From an uncultured Rhodospirillaceae bacterium (GTDB lineage Bacteria > Pseudomonadota > Alphaproteobacteria > RF32 > CAG-239), in NCBI GenBank assembly GCA_900320035.1, contig ONQU01000138.1, positions 1 to 16,076 of the forward strand: a stretch of 16,076 nt of DNA, in the 5' to 3' direction. A model generated the notes under the pieces. That model was not told where the DNA came from. It ran no database searches and worked only from the letters and a program-made list of their open reading frames with translations. Made by a program: the position numbers and the translations under genes. This document shows, one piece after another, positions 1 to 8,062 of the stretch (positions are counted from its first letter, which is position 1; every line of letters begins with the position of its first letter).

Positions 1-3000
1 CGGTGTTAAAACGGTATCCGGTGTCATATAAATATCGTAACCGGTCATAGCTTGCAAACCCAGAGCTTCAACATCATACTTTTCTTGCAGACCAAAGATT
101 TTATTTTCTTTGTAGTCTGACCAACCGTATGAAGCAACAGCATTCATATACCAGTTACTCGGTTTATATTCGCCATAAACAAGTGCTGTATGCGTTTTTA
201 CCTTAGTCTTGCGCTTGAAGCTGTCAATATCGGTTTTGCTGTAGGCATAGCCAATACCCATTTTAGTGGCGCGATTGAGCTGTTTTTCAACCCCTAACGC
301 TGTACCATAGGTGTCGGAATCAAATCCTTTTGAGTGTTTGTTTTTACTTAATTTAGCTTTATTTGCCATACCTTGTGCCCACACAGCAACACCATCTAAA
401 GCATCGCCGGATGACATACCTTGATTGGTGCTTGCAACTGAGCCACCGCTTAAGCGTGTACCAACCGCACTAAATACCTGTCCGGCTGTTTCACTGGCCG
501 CTTGTTGAACTGCCGGTGCTGCTTCCGGTGCAATCGCTGTTAAAGCTTCAACATAAGCTTTCGGATTTTCCATAGAAAGCTGGTTCAAAGTTGTTGCTAC
601 TTCTTTTGCAGTTTCACTGGCATTCGGTGCTTGTAAAATTGTTTCCCAAGCTTCAGCGGTTGCAGCATTAGCAGCTGTACCACCTGCTTCATCAACCACA
701 TCAGAGGCCGTCGCTTCGTAGACCACCTTATAGTTTTTACCATCTTCGGTAGAAACACTATAACGTGCGTTTGAAAGCTCATTGCTAAAGTGATTATCGG
801 CTTCAGCAACATCAAATAATGCTACATTAGTTTCTTCGTTTTTAGCCATCTTTTTGGTAATTGTGAGGGCTAATTTAGCGCCATCTTCGGCCGTTAATTT
901 ATTAGCTTTTAATGAACCATTGCCTTCATCGGTAATTGCCATATTTAAAGTCGAACCGCTCTTGAAAGTAGCATCACCGTCAATAATAGCCTTGTTCAAA
1001 CCAATATTCATCGCGCCACCGGCAACTGTGAGGTTGCCACCGATTTTAGCCGTATTGCTGTTCACATTGATAAGACCGAGATTGTTGATATTAGCATTCA
1101 ATGTTCCCGCCAAATTTAAGGTCGAATTTGTTGCCAACGCCAATTCAGACTTATCACCGAATGAAGCAATATTTTTTTTCTCATCTTCGTTATAATTCTT
1201 ATACGCTGAAAGCGTTGCTCCTTCATCAATGTTTAAAGCCATATTGGTTAAAGTAGCATCTTGTGTTAAGAAGATATTGTTACCACCTTTAACATTGATA
1301 TTGCCTCCGGACAACGTACTTGTACCACAACTGCCATTGTTATTCGTACTACCAAGATAAGAATTATCAATATTGATTGTACCGCCGGTCATGGTAAATG
1401 AAGCTTGGCGTTTACCATCGTCAACATCTTCTGCAACAAAAGTTGCGCCGTTAGCTAAATTAACCGTACCACCGGACATAACTGCTTTAACATCAGCGCC
1501 AATGTAAGCATCATCAACATTGATAACCGCATCACCTGAAATATTTAAGGTTTCAGCAGAAATTTCACTGCCTTTTTTAACATCGATATTACCATTAGCA
1601 ATTGTTATCGTACCATTATGAGCTTTGATTTCACTCATTTCCTTTAAGGCAATTTTTACCCCAGAAATACCGATATTACCTTCATATGACTTCATGGTTG
1701 ACCGTTGCAATTGAATATCGTTGTTATTACCCGACAAATTAATATTTTCATTGGCAGAAATATAGCTACTGTCTAGTTCTATGGTACTGTTTTCAATAGC
1801 TATAGACTTATCGGCCCACATACCGTTAGCATCATCAACACCGGGACCTTCATCATCATATTCAGGATTAGTACTGGAAATTTTGAGCATCGAGTTTTTA
1901 ACTGTAATATCACCATTTGCTTCAATATCTGAATCAACAGCCGTGGCTGATGCACCATCAAACAATATATCAGAATTATCGGCAACACTATCGACATCAT
2001 TACCGGCTTCCAAAATAGCATTTTTCAAGTTAAGCGCACCATTAACTACGATATCTGTAGTTTTAGTCTTTTTACTTGAAGTCTTGATGTCAGCATCATT
2101 GATAGCCAAAGCAGCACCATTTTTAACATTGATTGATTTGAAGTAGGTTAAACCTTCTTCATCACCGTTAATCGTAAAGGTTCCACTGTTCACATTTAAA
2201 CCATTCATTTTACCGGCAAAAGTTGCTGTGTTCATGCTGTTTGTCGCATTGACATTCAAATTAACCCAATCTAAAGTGCCGTCAATGTGTGCCATTTCAT
2301 CGTTGATATTTACGGTGCCGCTACCTTGGCTGCCCATGAGATTTGTTTTTAGGGTACCGCTCAAATTAACAACAGCATTGTCACCGAATTTCACCGTAAT
2401 TGGCTCTTCATCATTGCCGCCAAACATACCGAGTTCAGCGTTTTTGTTAATGTTAATTGTACCACCGGTAAAATTAATCCCTTCACTTGATGAAATTTCA
2501 TTGGCAACACCATCGACGTTAATTGTGCCACCACTGATATTAAGATTAAAGGCATCATAATCCTCAACGGCAATGTCAGCGATATTATCCATAACCGCAT
2601 TGCCCTTCATATTGATTGTACCACCGGAAATATCATAATTTTTGCGCGCATATAAACTGGCTTCAATGTCTTCGTTACCGGTTAAATTAACTTCACCACC
2701 GCTGATATTGACATATAAGCTGTCAAATTCCGAAGTTGTTAAATCAAATTTACCGCCGGAAATATTAATATGCCCCATACCATCAGCCATTTCATTAACA
2801 AAAACGCTTTCGCCGCCTTTAATGTTCAAATAGTCATCATCATCACCAAACTCTATCGCGCGCTCTTCGAAGACCTCTCTTTGAGCACCGGTATGACCAC
2901 CTTCAACATTGAAAACTTTGGTCACAAAGTCAATATTCTTTTCTGTTCCATCTTTTAAAGTAATGCTTTTGGCGATAAATTTTGAATCTTCATCACTGGT

Positions 3001-3702
3001 ACTTTCGTAAGTACCGCCGTTAATGACAATATCCCCGTCGGCAGAAATGTACGAATTATAAAGTTGAATGTTATTATTGCCACTTAATTCAATATTTCCA
3101 TTGACTTGAATACCGGATATCTCTGCATTTATATCATTTAGATTATCGTCATCGAATAAATTAACAGTTGAATCTTTTATGGATAAATTACCTTGTGAAT
3201 TAATAAATGAATTTTTAGTATCTATTTTACTATTTTGAATTGTAAGATCACCTAATGTAGCAATAGCAATACCTTCCTCACCTTCAATATATGATCCGTC
3301 TAATAGTTTAACTTCAGAATTTTTAATTGTTACATTACCGTTGGCACCAAAGCCGTCGCCATATTGCGAAAGCGTGATTGTCGCTCCGTCGGCTACTAAG
3401 TTAGCGTTTGTTTTTTCATTCCAATCATCCTCAGCACCACCAACTTGCAAACCTCCGTTATTAATAATTAAGTGACCGTTAATTGTTGCAATATCTCCTA
3501 CAGATTCCGTTGTTCCTACAACTAAAATATCATCTGTAATCGTCTTTTCAACACCGGAAGCTAATGAGAATGTATCAACTTGTTCTGCCATTGCCGGCAT
3601 TGCCAGCATAAATATTCCGGCGTTAATCGCCAAACATTTAAGTAATACACTACGATACTGTTTTTTTAGTACGGTAATACCGTTTTTGCTTAGTTTTATC
3701 AT
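1..3702 (-). CDS. Autotransporter (type Va secretion), C-terminus cut by the window edge
   Basis: One uninterrupted minus-strand frame of 1234 codons, open at the left edge. Residues 1-40 form a long signal peptide: a basic start, a hydrophobic stretch, and a probable cut after AMA. A very long Asn/Gly/Thr/Ser-rich passenger follows, made of short beta-strand units with recurring ISGGTIN-type motifs (about residues 290-480 and 740-810), as expected of a beta-helix. An Ala-rich helical linker (about 1000-1090) leads to a beta-barrel starting near W1108 (VWAQGM) with alternating aromatic strands; about 130 barrel residues are visible, roughly half the usual number. Known for the family: the barrel inserts in the outer membrane and exposes the passenger on the surface. 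The passenger function (adhesion or other) cannot be told. The start at 3702 is chosen because AAGGA lies 8 nt upstream; the in-frame ATG at 3711 has no usable spacing. A structured leader precedes it. Confidence 0.9.
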   Translation of the reverse strand, partial: MIKLSKNGITVLKKQYRSVLLKCLAINAGIFMLAMPAMAEQVDTFSLASGVEKTITDDILVVGTTESVGDIATINGHLIINNGGLQVGGAEDDWNEKTNANLVADGATITLSQYGDGFGANGNVTIKNSEVKLLDGSYIEGEEGIAIATLGDLTIQNSKIDTKNSFINSQGNLSIKDSTVNLFDDDNLNDINAEISGIQVNGNIELSGNNNIQLYNSYISADGDIVINGGTYESTSDEDSKFIAKSITLKDGTEKNIDFVTKVFNVEGGHTGAQREVFEERAIEFGDDDDYLNIKGGESVFVNEMADGMGHINISGGKFDLTTSEFDSLYVNISGGEVNLTGNEDIEASLYARKNYDISGGTINMKGNAVMDNIADIAVEDYDAFNLNISGGTINVDGVANEISSSEGINFTGGTININKNAELGMFGGNDEEPITVKFGDNAVVNLSGTLKTNLMGSQGSGTVNINDEMAHIDGTLDWVNLNVNATNSMNTATFAGKMNGLNVNSGTFTINGDEEGLTYFKSINVKNGAALAINDADIKTSSKKTKTTDIVVNGALNLKNAILEAGNDVDSVADNSDILFDGASATAVDSDIEANGDITVKNSMLKISSTNPEYDDEGPGVDDANGMWADKSIAIENSTIELDSSYISANENINLSGNNNDIQLQRSTMKSYEGNIGISGVKIALKEMSEIKAHNGTITIANGNIDVKKGSEISAETLNISGDAVINVDDAYIGADVKAVMSGGTVNLANGATFVAEDVDDGKRQASFTMTGGTINIDNSYLGSTNNNGSCGTSTLSGGNINVKGGNNIFLTQDATLTNMALNIDEGATLSAYKNYNEDEKKNIASFGDKSELALATNSTLNLAGTLNANINNLGLINVNSNTAKIGGNLTVAGGAMNIGLNKAIIDGDATFKSGSTLNMAITDEGNGSLKANKLTAEDGAKLALTITKKMAKNEETNVALFDVAEADNHFSNELSNARYSVSTEDGKNYKVVYEATASDVVDEAGGTAANAATAEAWETILQAPNASETAKEVATTLNQLSMENPKAYVEALTAIAPEAAPAVQQAASETAGQVFSAVGTRLSGGSVASTNQGMSSGDALDGVAVWAQGMANKAKLSKNKHSKGFDSDTYGTALGVEKQLNRATKMGIGYAYSKTDIDSFKRKTKVKTHTALVYGEYKPSNWYMNAVASYGWSDYKENKIFGLQEKYDVEALGLQAMTGYDIYMTPDTVLTP

Positions 3703-3729
3703 ATGATTCATCCTTTTAATTTTTTATGT

Positions 3730-3760
3730 AAAAAATTTAACCACCCTGTCAAAGGTGGTC
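3730..3760 (-). terminator. Intrinsic terminator / attenuator before the autotransporter
   Basis: On the minus strand ACCACC (3759-3754) pairs with GGTGGT (3745-3740) around an 8-nt loop, followed by TTAAATTTTTT. It lies only about 30 nt before the autotransporter start codon, so transcription must read through it, or it must be disrupted, for the gene to be expressed from the upstream promoter. Confidence 0.65.
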
Positions 3761-3867
3761 TGGCGAGTTCATAAATCATATTACCTTAAATGATCCCCCA
3801 AGCCTTTTAATTTGTGTTCCACATAAGTAGCACAAATCTTGGACATCCGCCTGAGGCTCCCAGACCA
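3756..3867 (-). promoter_or_regulatory. Possible antiterminator pairing
   Basis: The 3' arm of the 11-bp hairpin (3867-3857, TGGTCTGGGAG) is complementary over 11 bp, with one bulged G, to CTCGCCAGACCA (3767-3756). That downstream segment includes the first four bases of the terminator stem. The two foldings are therefore mutually exclusive: if the hairpin at 3884-3858 forms, the terminator is free to form; if its 3' arm pairs downstream, the terminator stem is broken. The complementarity is read directly from the sequence; regulation is inferred. Confidence 0.45.
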
Positions 3868-4019
3868 TATTCTATGATCTGGGATTTTGCTTACTGTCGG
3901 TTGTATGAACAACCGCATAGCAATTACGGTATAAATCCCAATACCGAAGGTAATACAAGCTTATGAAGGCTTCGACCACAAAGAGTCTGGATATGTGCTT
4001 ATGCCACACATCTGGTGTA

Positions 4020-4061
4020 ACTATAAAACAAATTATCAGATTTTGCAAGCGATGTTTTCAA
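4020..4061 (-). promoter_or_regulatory. Candidate sigma70 promoter(s) for the leader RNA and autotransporter
   Basis: Two overlapping options are seen on the minus strand: TTGAAA (4061-4056), 18 nt, GATAAT (4037-4032); or TTGCAA (4048-4043), 17 nt, TATAGT (4025-4020). The second would start transcription at about 4013, right at the first hairpin. Confidence 0.45.
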
Positions 4062-4112
4062 ATTTTTAAAACAATGATTTTTGCGATGAATTTATCCCCA
4101 TGTAACAATTTG

Positions 4113-4125
4113 TAACATAATGTTA
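4113..4125. repeat. Inverted repeat in the divergent intergenic region
   Basis: TAACAT-A-ATGTTA has perfect 6-bp arms around one central base. It lies between the divergent autotransporter leader and the oxidoreductase gene, next to a related TGTAACA copy at 4101-4107. It could be a regulator binding site, but such AT-rich palindromes also arise by chance. The surrounding 4062-4179 is very AT-rich and presumably holds the promoter of the rightward gene; no single -35/-10 pair stands out. Confidence 0.25.
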
Positions 4126-4191
4126 TAAGTATTTTACGACAATATATGATATATATAAGCAAAATTATGTTAGCTAACAATGAGGATTTTC

Positions 4192-5217
4192 ATGACAAAG
4201 ACAATTAAAGTAGCCGTTATCGGCGCCGGTATGATGGGAAAAAATCATATCAAGACCTATAAAAACATGCAAGGTGTCGAACTTATTGGCGTTTATGATG
4301 TGTGCACCGAAGCAGCTAAAAATGCTGCTGAAACATTTGGTATTAAAGCTTTTTCATCAATGGAAGAGGTGGCTAAAAAGGTTGATGCCGTTAGTGTGGT
4401 GACAACCTCTATTACCCATGCCGATGTTGGTGAGTTTTTTATGAATCACGGCATTCATTGTATGATGGAAAAACCATTGGCAACTACTGAAGAAGGTTGT
4501 ATGCGTTTGATTAACGCAGCTAAAAATAATAATGTGGTGCTTATGGTTGGGCATATTGAACGCTTCAACCCGGCGGTTGAACAAATGGGGCGTCTGCTTT
4601 CCGATACCAGTAAAATTCGCTCTTTGACAGCGCAACGTATGTCGGCAGCTAGTGGTCGGATTACCGATGTTGACGTGGCTATGGATTTAATGATTCATGA
4701 TGTCGAAGTCATTCAATCTTTGGTGCAATCACCGGTCATCAATGTGCAAACGGCATCGGTTAAAACCAAAGAAAGTCCGGAAGGAAAAGATTATATTTCG
4801 GCACTTTTGGAATTTGCTAACGGAGCAACCGCCAACATCACTGCCAGCCGTATCACTCAATCACGGGTACGTACTCTAACGGTAACCACAGATACCAATT
4901 ATATTGATTTGGATTTTATCAACCAAAGCATCAATGTTCATACACAAGGGCGGATGCCGTATGTTAACCAAGAAGAAATTCCGGAATGGATGAATTATGG
5001 CTTGAAGGGTAGTGTGGAACAGTTGTTTATTCCAACCAATCAGCCATTACAAGCCGAATTAACTCATTTTATAAAATGTGTAAATGGTGAAGCAACACCG
5101 CGTGTTAATGGTCCACAAGCTCTCGATGCTTTGCGGGTTATTTGGGAAATTGAAGAAAAGCTAGGCTTTTTAGATTCTCATGAAACAAAAAGAAAAACAT
5201 CTAAAAAAGTAGCTTAA
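4192..5217 (+). CDS. Gfo/Idh/MocA family NAD(P)-dependent oxidoreductase, possible UDP-GlcNAc 3-dehydrogenase type
   Basis: 341 aa, full length for the family. The Rossmann glycine motif GAGMMG is at residues 11-16, the EKP motif of the sugar-binding Lys is at 93-95, GHIERFNP is at 120-127 and DLMIHD at 165-170, with the catalytic-type Asp/His. The combination of GHIERFNP and DLMIHD resembles UDP-N-acetylglucosamine 3-dehydrogenases (GnnA type, which make 3-amino sugars for lipid A or surface glycans), but no partner aminotransferase is nearby, so the substrate is open. Cytosolic. The start at 4192 is preferred over the in-frame ATG at 4180 because GAGGA lies about 5 nt upstream of it and would otherwise fall inside the coding region. 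A monocistronic unit that ends at a strong terminator. Confidence 0.85.
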   Translation: MTKTIKVAVIGAGMMGKNHIKTYKNMQGVELIGVYDVCTEAAKNAAETFGIKAFSSMEEVAKKVDAVSVVTTSITHADVGEFFMNHGIHCMMEKPLATTEEGCMRLINAAKNNNVVLMVGHIERFNPAVEQMGRLLSDTSKIRSLTAQRMSAASGRITDVDVAMDLMIHDVEVIQSLVQSPVINVQTASVKTKESPEGKDYISALLEFANGATANITASRITQSRVRTLTVTTDTNYIDLDFINQSINVHTQGRMPYVNQEEIPEWMNYGLKGSVEQLFIPTNQPLQAELTHFIKCVNGEATPRVNGPQALDALRVIWEIEEKLGFLDSHETKRKTSKKVA

Positions 5218-5230
5218 AAAAATTGCTAAG

Positions 5231-5268
5231 CACAAAAAAAATCGCCCGTTATGGGCGATTTTTTTGTG
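5231..5268. terminator. Bidirectional intrinsic terminator between convergent genes
   Basis: A long stem CACAAAAAAAATCGCCC / GGGCGATTTTTTTGTG with loop GTTAT has an A-tract on one side and a T-tract on the other. It can stop both the rightward oxidoreductase transcript and the leftward transcript that ends in the DEAD-box-like gene. Confidence 0.9.
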
Positions 5269-5280
5269 TGACATTATTGA

Positions 5281-6081
5281 TTAACCTTCATCTTCTACAA
5301 GTTCAACCTTAGTTAACATAAATTCCGGCGTTTTATAACCAAATGTCCGATAACGTTTCATTAAACTAACCGCCTCATAATCATGCTGATTTTCAGCCGT
5401 TGTCCTAGCCGCAGATGACGCAGAACGTTCTGCTTTTACATTCTTTTCATTATCTTGTTCATGATCCGCTTCGGCCTCTTTATCACGATCAACCTTAATT
5501 TCAGCCGGTGTTTGCAAAATTTTATCTAAAATGCTTTGCGTTTCTTTAGAACGACGATTGGTAAATATAATATTTTGCCGATCAGCCGGCAAAGCGTCCA
5601 AAACAATTTGCAAATTCTTTAATTGATGCAATTTCTTAATGAGATTAATATCATCAATAACCAAAATATCAACCGTTGATAAATCAACTTTATTTTCTTT
5701 CATTAAATCAACCAACAGGTTAGGGGAGGCAATAATGACATTTGCTTCATTATTCATAAAATCATCTGTCTCGGTTGTGGTGTTATCATTAACTTCATGA
5801 TATTTATTAAACACCGCAAAACGATCTGAAACACTAACCGACTGTTTGGAACCGGCGGTAATAATTAAAATATTTTTCACTTGATGACGCGCAATAATAT
5901 CAATCAACGGCAAAACGTAAGAACAAGTTTTACCGCAACGCGCCGGTGCAATGGTGAAAACATCCTTACCGGCCAAAATCGATGGTATTACATCAGCTTG
6001 CACCGTTGTTGGGGTTGTTAACCCTGCATCTGCTATTGCTTTGATTGTCGGCTCACTTAATCCTAAATCTTTAAAATCCAT
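5281..6081 (-). CDS. Degenerate, single-domain DEAD-box helicase-like protein
   Basis: 266 aa; only the first RecA domain of a DEAD-box RNA helicase is recognisable. The N-terminal Phe / LGL and Q motif (TTPTTVQ, Gln28) are well kept. Motif I is APARCGKT (45-52), keeping GKT but not the usual TGSGKT. The PTRELA motif is replaced by unrelated sequence (71-88). Motif II reads DDIN (143-146) instead of DEAD, losing the catalytic Glu, and SAT is replaced around 173-178. After residue 200 a charged, probably disordered segment leads to a short conserved-looking tail; the second RecA domain is absent. It follows ftsH by 11 nt with GAGAGGG before the ATG, so it is probably cotranscribed and translated with ftsH. 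It may bind nucleotide or RNA, but helicase activity is unlikely. It does not look like a fresh pseudogene: the frame is clean and the gene ends at a proper terminator. Confidence 0.75.
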   Translation of the reverse strand: MDFKDLGLSEPTIKAIADAGLTTPTTVQADVIPSILAGKDVFTIAPARCGKTCSYVLPLIDIIARHQVKNILIITAGSKQSVSVSDRFAVFNKYHEVNDNTTTETDDFMNNEANVIIASPNLLVDLMKENKVDLSTVDILVIDDINLIKKLHQLKNLQIVLDALPADRQNIIFTNRRSKETQSILDKILQTPAEIKVDRDKEAEADHEQDNEKNVKAERSASSAARTTAENQHDYEAVSLMKRYRTFGYKTPEFMLTKVELVEDEG

Positions 6082-6092
6082 TTTTCCCTCTC

Positions 6093-7955
6093 TTATACTT
6101 CCGGAACAGATGTTTGCGTTAACTTATCGGCAGCTACCGGTATCTGTTCCGAACGTTCTAATTTTTTCCCAGCCAAGATATCTTTAATTTCACTTCCGGT
6201 CAAGGTCTCATATTCCATTAACGCTTGCGCCAATGTATCTAAATCTTGACGATGCTCGGTTAAAATAGCTTTAGCTTCATCATAAGCGTTAGATATTAAC
6301 TGTTTGATTTCTGCATCAATTAGCTTAGACGTTTCCTCACTAATATTTGTATTACGACCGGCAGCAATGCCCAAGTAATTATCTTGATTTGAAGCGTATG
6401 ATACTGGACCAAGTTTATCGCTCATTCCCCATTCCGTTACCATAGCGCGTGCCAAATTGGTTGCCATCTGAATATCTCCCTTGGCACCGGAAGTAACCTT
6501 TTCATGACCATATATCAATTCTTCACTCACACGTCCACCCATTGCCATGGTCAATGAAGACAACATTTTCAGACGCGATTCCGAATAAGAATCTTTTTCC
6601 GGTAAACTTTGTACCATACCCAGCGCACGACCACGCGGGATAATTGTTGCTTTATGGATAGGATCAGCTTCCGCAACGTTAAGCGCACCAATAGCGTGTC
6701 CGGCTTCATGATAGGCCGTTTTTTTCTTTTCTGCTTCATCCATAGCCATAGATTTACGTTCCGTTCCCATCAGCACCTTATCTTTAGCATTGTCAAAATC
6801 TTCGGCAGTTACCCGACGTTTATTGCGGCGCGCCGCCAACAAAGCGGCTTCATTGACCAGATTAGCTAAGTCAGCACCGGAAAAACCCGGTGTTCCCCTC
6901 GCCACAACGCTTAAATCCACATCGCGCGCCAACGGGACTTTGCGTACATGCACCTGTAAAATTGCCTCTCGACCGCGTACATCCGGATTGGCAACTTGAA
7001 CTTGTCTATCAAAACGTCCAGGTCTTAATAATGCCGGATCCAAAACATCAGGTCGATTCGTGGCGGCAATTAAGATGACATTTTCGTTATCTTCAAAACC
7101 GTCCATTTCAACTAATAACTGGTTAAGTGTTTGTTCGCGCTCATCGTTACCACCACCATATCCGGCACCACGATGACGACCAACGGCATCAATTTCATCA
7201 ACAAACAACAGGCAAGGAGCATTTTTCTTAGCTTGAGCAAACATATCGCGCACGCGAGAAGCGCCCACGCCAACAAACATTTCCACAAAATCAGAGCCGG
7301 AAATAGAGAAGAACGGCACGTTGGCTTCACCGGCAACAGCTTTGGCTAATAAAGTTTTTCCGGTTCCCGGAGGGCCGACCAACAAGACCCCCTTCGGTAT
7401 TCTTCCGCCAAGACGCTTAAATTTTTGCGGTTCTTTTAAAAATTCAACAACTTCTTCTAATTCAGCCTTTGATTCATCAGCTCCGGCAACATCGGCAAAT
7501 GTTACTTTTTTAGAATTTTCCACCAAGCGCGCTCTGGATTTTCCGAAGCTCATAGCTTTATTATTACCGGCATTAGCCTGACGGAAAAAATAAACCCATA
7601 CACCGATTAAAAGCAACATCGGTCCCCAACCTATCAAAAGACTCATAAAGGTTGAATCTGCGGAATCTTGAGGTTTTGCTTCGATACGAACACCATTTTC
7701 TAAAAGCGTATCTATGGTTGTCGGATTATATGGTGCATAGGTTGAAAAAACTTTACCATCTGTTGTTTTACCCTTAATTTCATTACCACTCATCGTAATA
7801 TCAACCACGCGTTTTTCCTGAACATTACGCATAAAATCAGAGTAGGCAATTTCGCCAACACCGCCATTTTCCCGTACTTGATTGGTATAGCTTAAGATTC
7901 CCACAGTTAAAATCAGCGCCAAACTCAATATCACAAAATTTTTTCCCAACTTCAT
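6093..7955 (-). CDS. ftsH: ATP-dependent zinc metalloprotease FtsH
   Basis: 620 aa, typical length. Two membrane segments (about 6-23 and 104-123) flank a periplasmic domain. The AAA module has Walker A GPPGTGKT (194-201), Walker B LFVDEID (250-256) and the second region of homology with RPGRFDRQV. The protease domain has the zinc motif HEAGH (416-420). Known role: a hexameric inner-membrane protease that degrades misassembled membrane proteins and short-lived regulators (in enterobacteria including LpxC and sigma32). An AAGGAT ribosome binding site precedes the ATG. A promoter candidate with a CTTGAAA -35 lies in the 107-nt upstream gap; the degenerate DEAD-box-like gene follows directly. 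In many alphaproteobacteria ftsH follows tilS; here the upstream gene is a DNA methyltransferase. Confidence 0.97.
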   Translation of the reverse strand: MKLGKNFVILSLALILTVGILSYTNQVRENGGVGEIAYSDFMRNVQEKRVVDITMSGNEIKGKTTDGKVFSTYAPYNPTTIDTLLENGVRIEAKPQDSADSTFMSLLIGWGPMLLLIGVWVYFFRQANAGNNKAMSFGKSRARLVENSKKVTFADVAGADESKAELEEVVEFLKEPQKFKRLGGRIPKGVLLVGPPGTGKTLLAKAVAGEANVPFFSISGSDFVEMFVGVGASRVRDMFAQAKKNAPCLLFVDEIDAVGRHRGAGYGGGNDEREQTLNQLLVEMDGFEDNENVILIAATNRPDVLDPALLRPGRFDRQVQVANPDVRGREAILQVHVRKVPLARDVDLSVVARGTPGFSGADLANLVNEAALLAARRNKRRVTAEDFDNAKDKVLMGTERKSMAMDEAEKKKTAYHEAGHAIGALNVAEADPIHKATIIPRGRALGMVQSLPEKDSYSESRLKMLSSLTMAMGGRVSEELIYGHEKVTSGAKGDIQMATNLARAMVTEWGMSDKLGPVSYASNQDNYLGIAAGRNTNISEETSKLIDAEIKQLISNAYDEAKAILTEHRQDLDTLAQALMEYETLTGSEIKDILAGKKLERSEQIPVAADKLTQTSVPEV

Positions 7956-8001
7956 TATAAATCCTTAACTTGTTCATATCCTCATAATATAATTTTCGTC
8001 G

Positions 8002-8029
8002 ATAGTAACACAATTTAATATAATTTCAA
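8002..8029 (-). promoter_or_regulatory. Candidate ftsH promoter
   Basis: TTGAAA (8029-8024), 16-nt spacer, TACTAT (8007-8002) on the minus strand, in the only sizeable gap upstream of ftsH. The -35 extended by one base (CTTGAAA) also matches the sigma32 -35 consensus, but no CCCCAT-like -10 is present, so heat-shock control is only a possibility. Confidence 0.45.
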
Positions 8030-8062
8030 GTTAATCTTTTCAACTCTTAATTTATTTTCAAG

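Larger units (their letters stand above)
3730..4018 (-). ncRNA. Structured leader RNA / candidate riboregulator upstream of the autotransporter
   Basis: A non-coding stretch of nearly 300 nt on the autotransporter strand folds into consecutive hairpins. In transcription order the stems are 4012-3990, 3954-3923 (two 5-bp helices with a 4-nt bulge), 3915-3898 (7 bp, tetraloop), 3884-3858 (11 bp), 3837-3810, and a terminator at 3759-3740. Three helices contain a G-U pair that would be an A-C mismatch on the other strand, which supports minus-strand transcription. A promoter candidate sits just before the first hairpin. It could be a cis-acting attenuator or riboswitch for the autotransporter, or a free small RNA ending at the terminator. 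No known RNA class was recognised: the conserved cores of RNase P, tmRNA, SRP RNA and the cobalamin riboswitch are not visible. Confidence 0.6.

Noticed and set aside
854..2958. Several rightward open frames of 60-120 codons inside the autotransporter region
   Set aside because: They lie opposite one continuous minus-strand frame, are low-complexity mirror translations of its repeats, and lack convincing start sites.
3730..4018. Known structural RNA (RNase P, tmRNA, SRP RNA, cobalamin riboswitch)
   Set aside because: None of the conserved core sequences that I know for these RNAs is present, on either strand.
5281..6081. Frameshifted full-length DEAD-box helicase
   Set aside because: After the stop codon only 12 bases separate the gene from a strong bidirectional terminator and then a convergent gene, so there is no room for a missing second domain.
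7112..7336. Other-frame open stretches within ftsH, the methyltransferase and IHF-beta regions
   Set aside because: All overlap strongly supported genes with intact family motifs and have no independent support.
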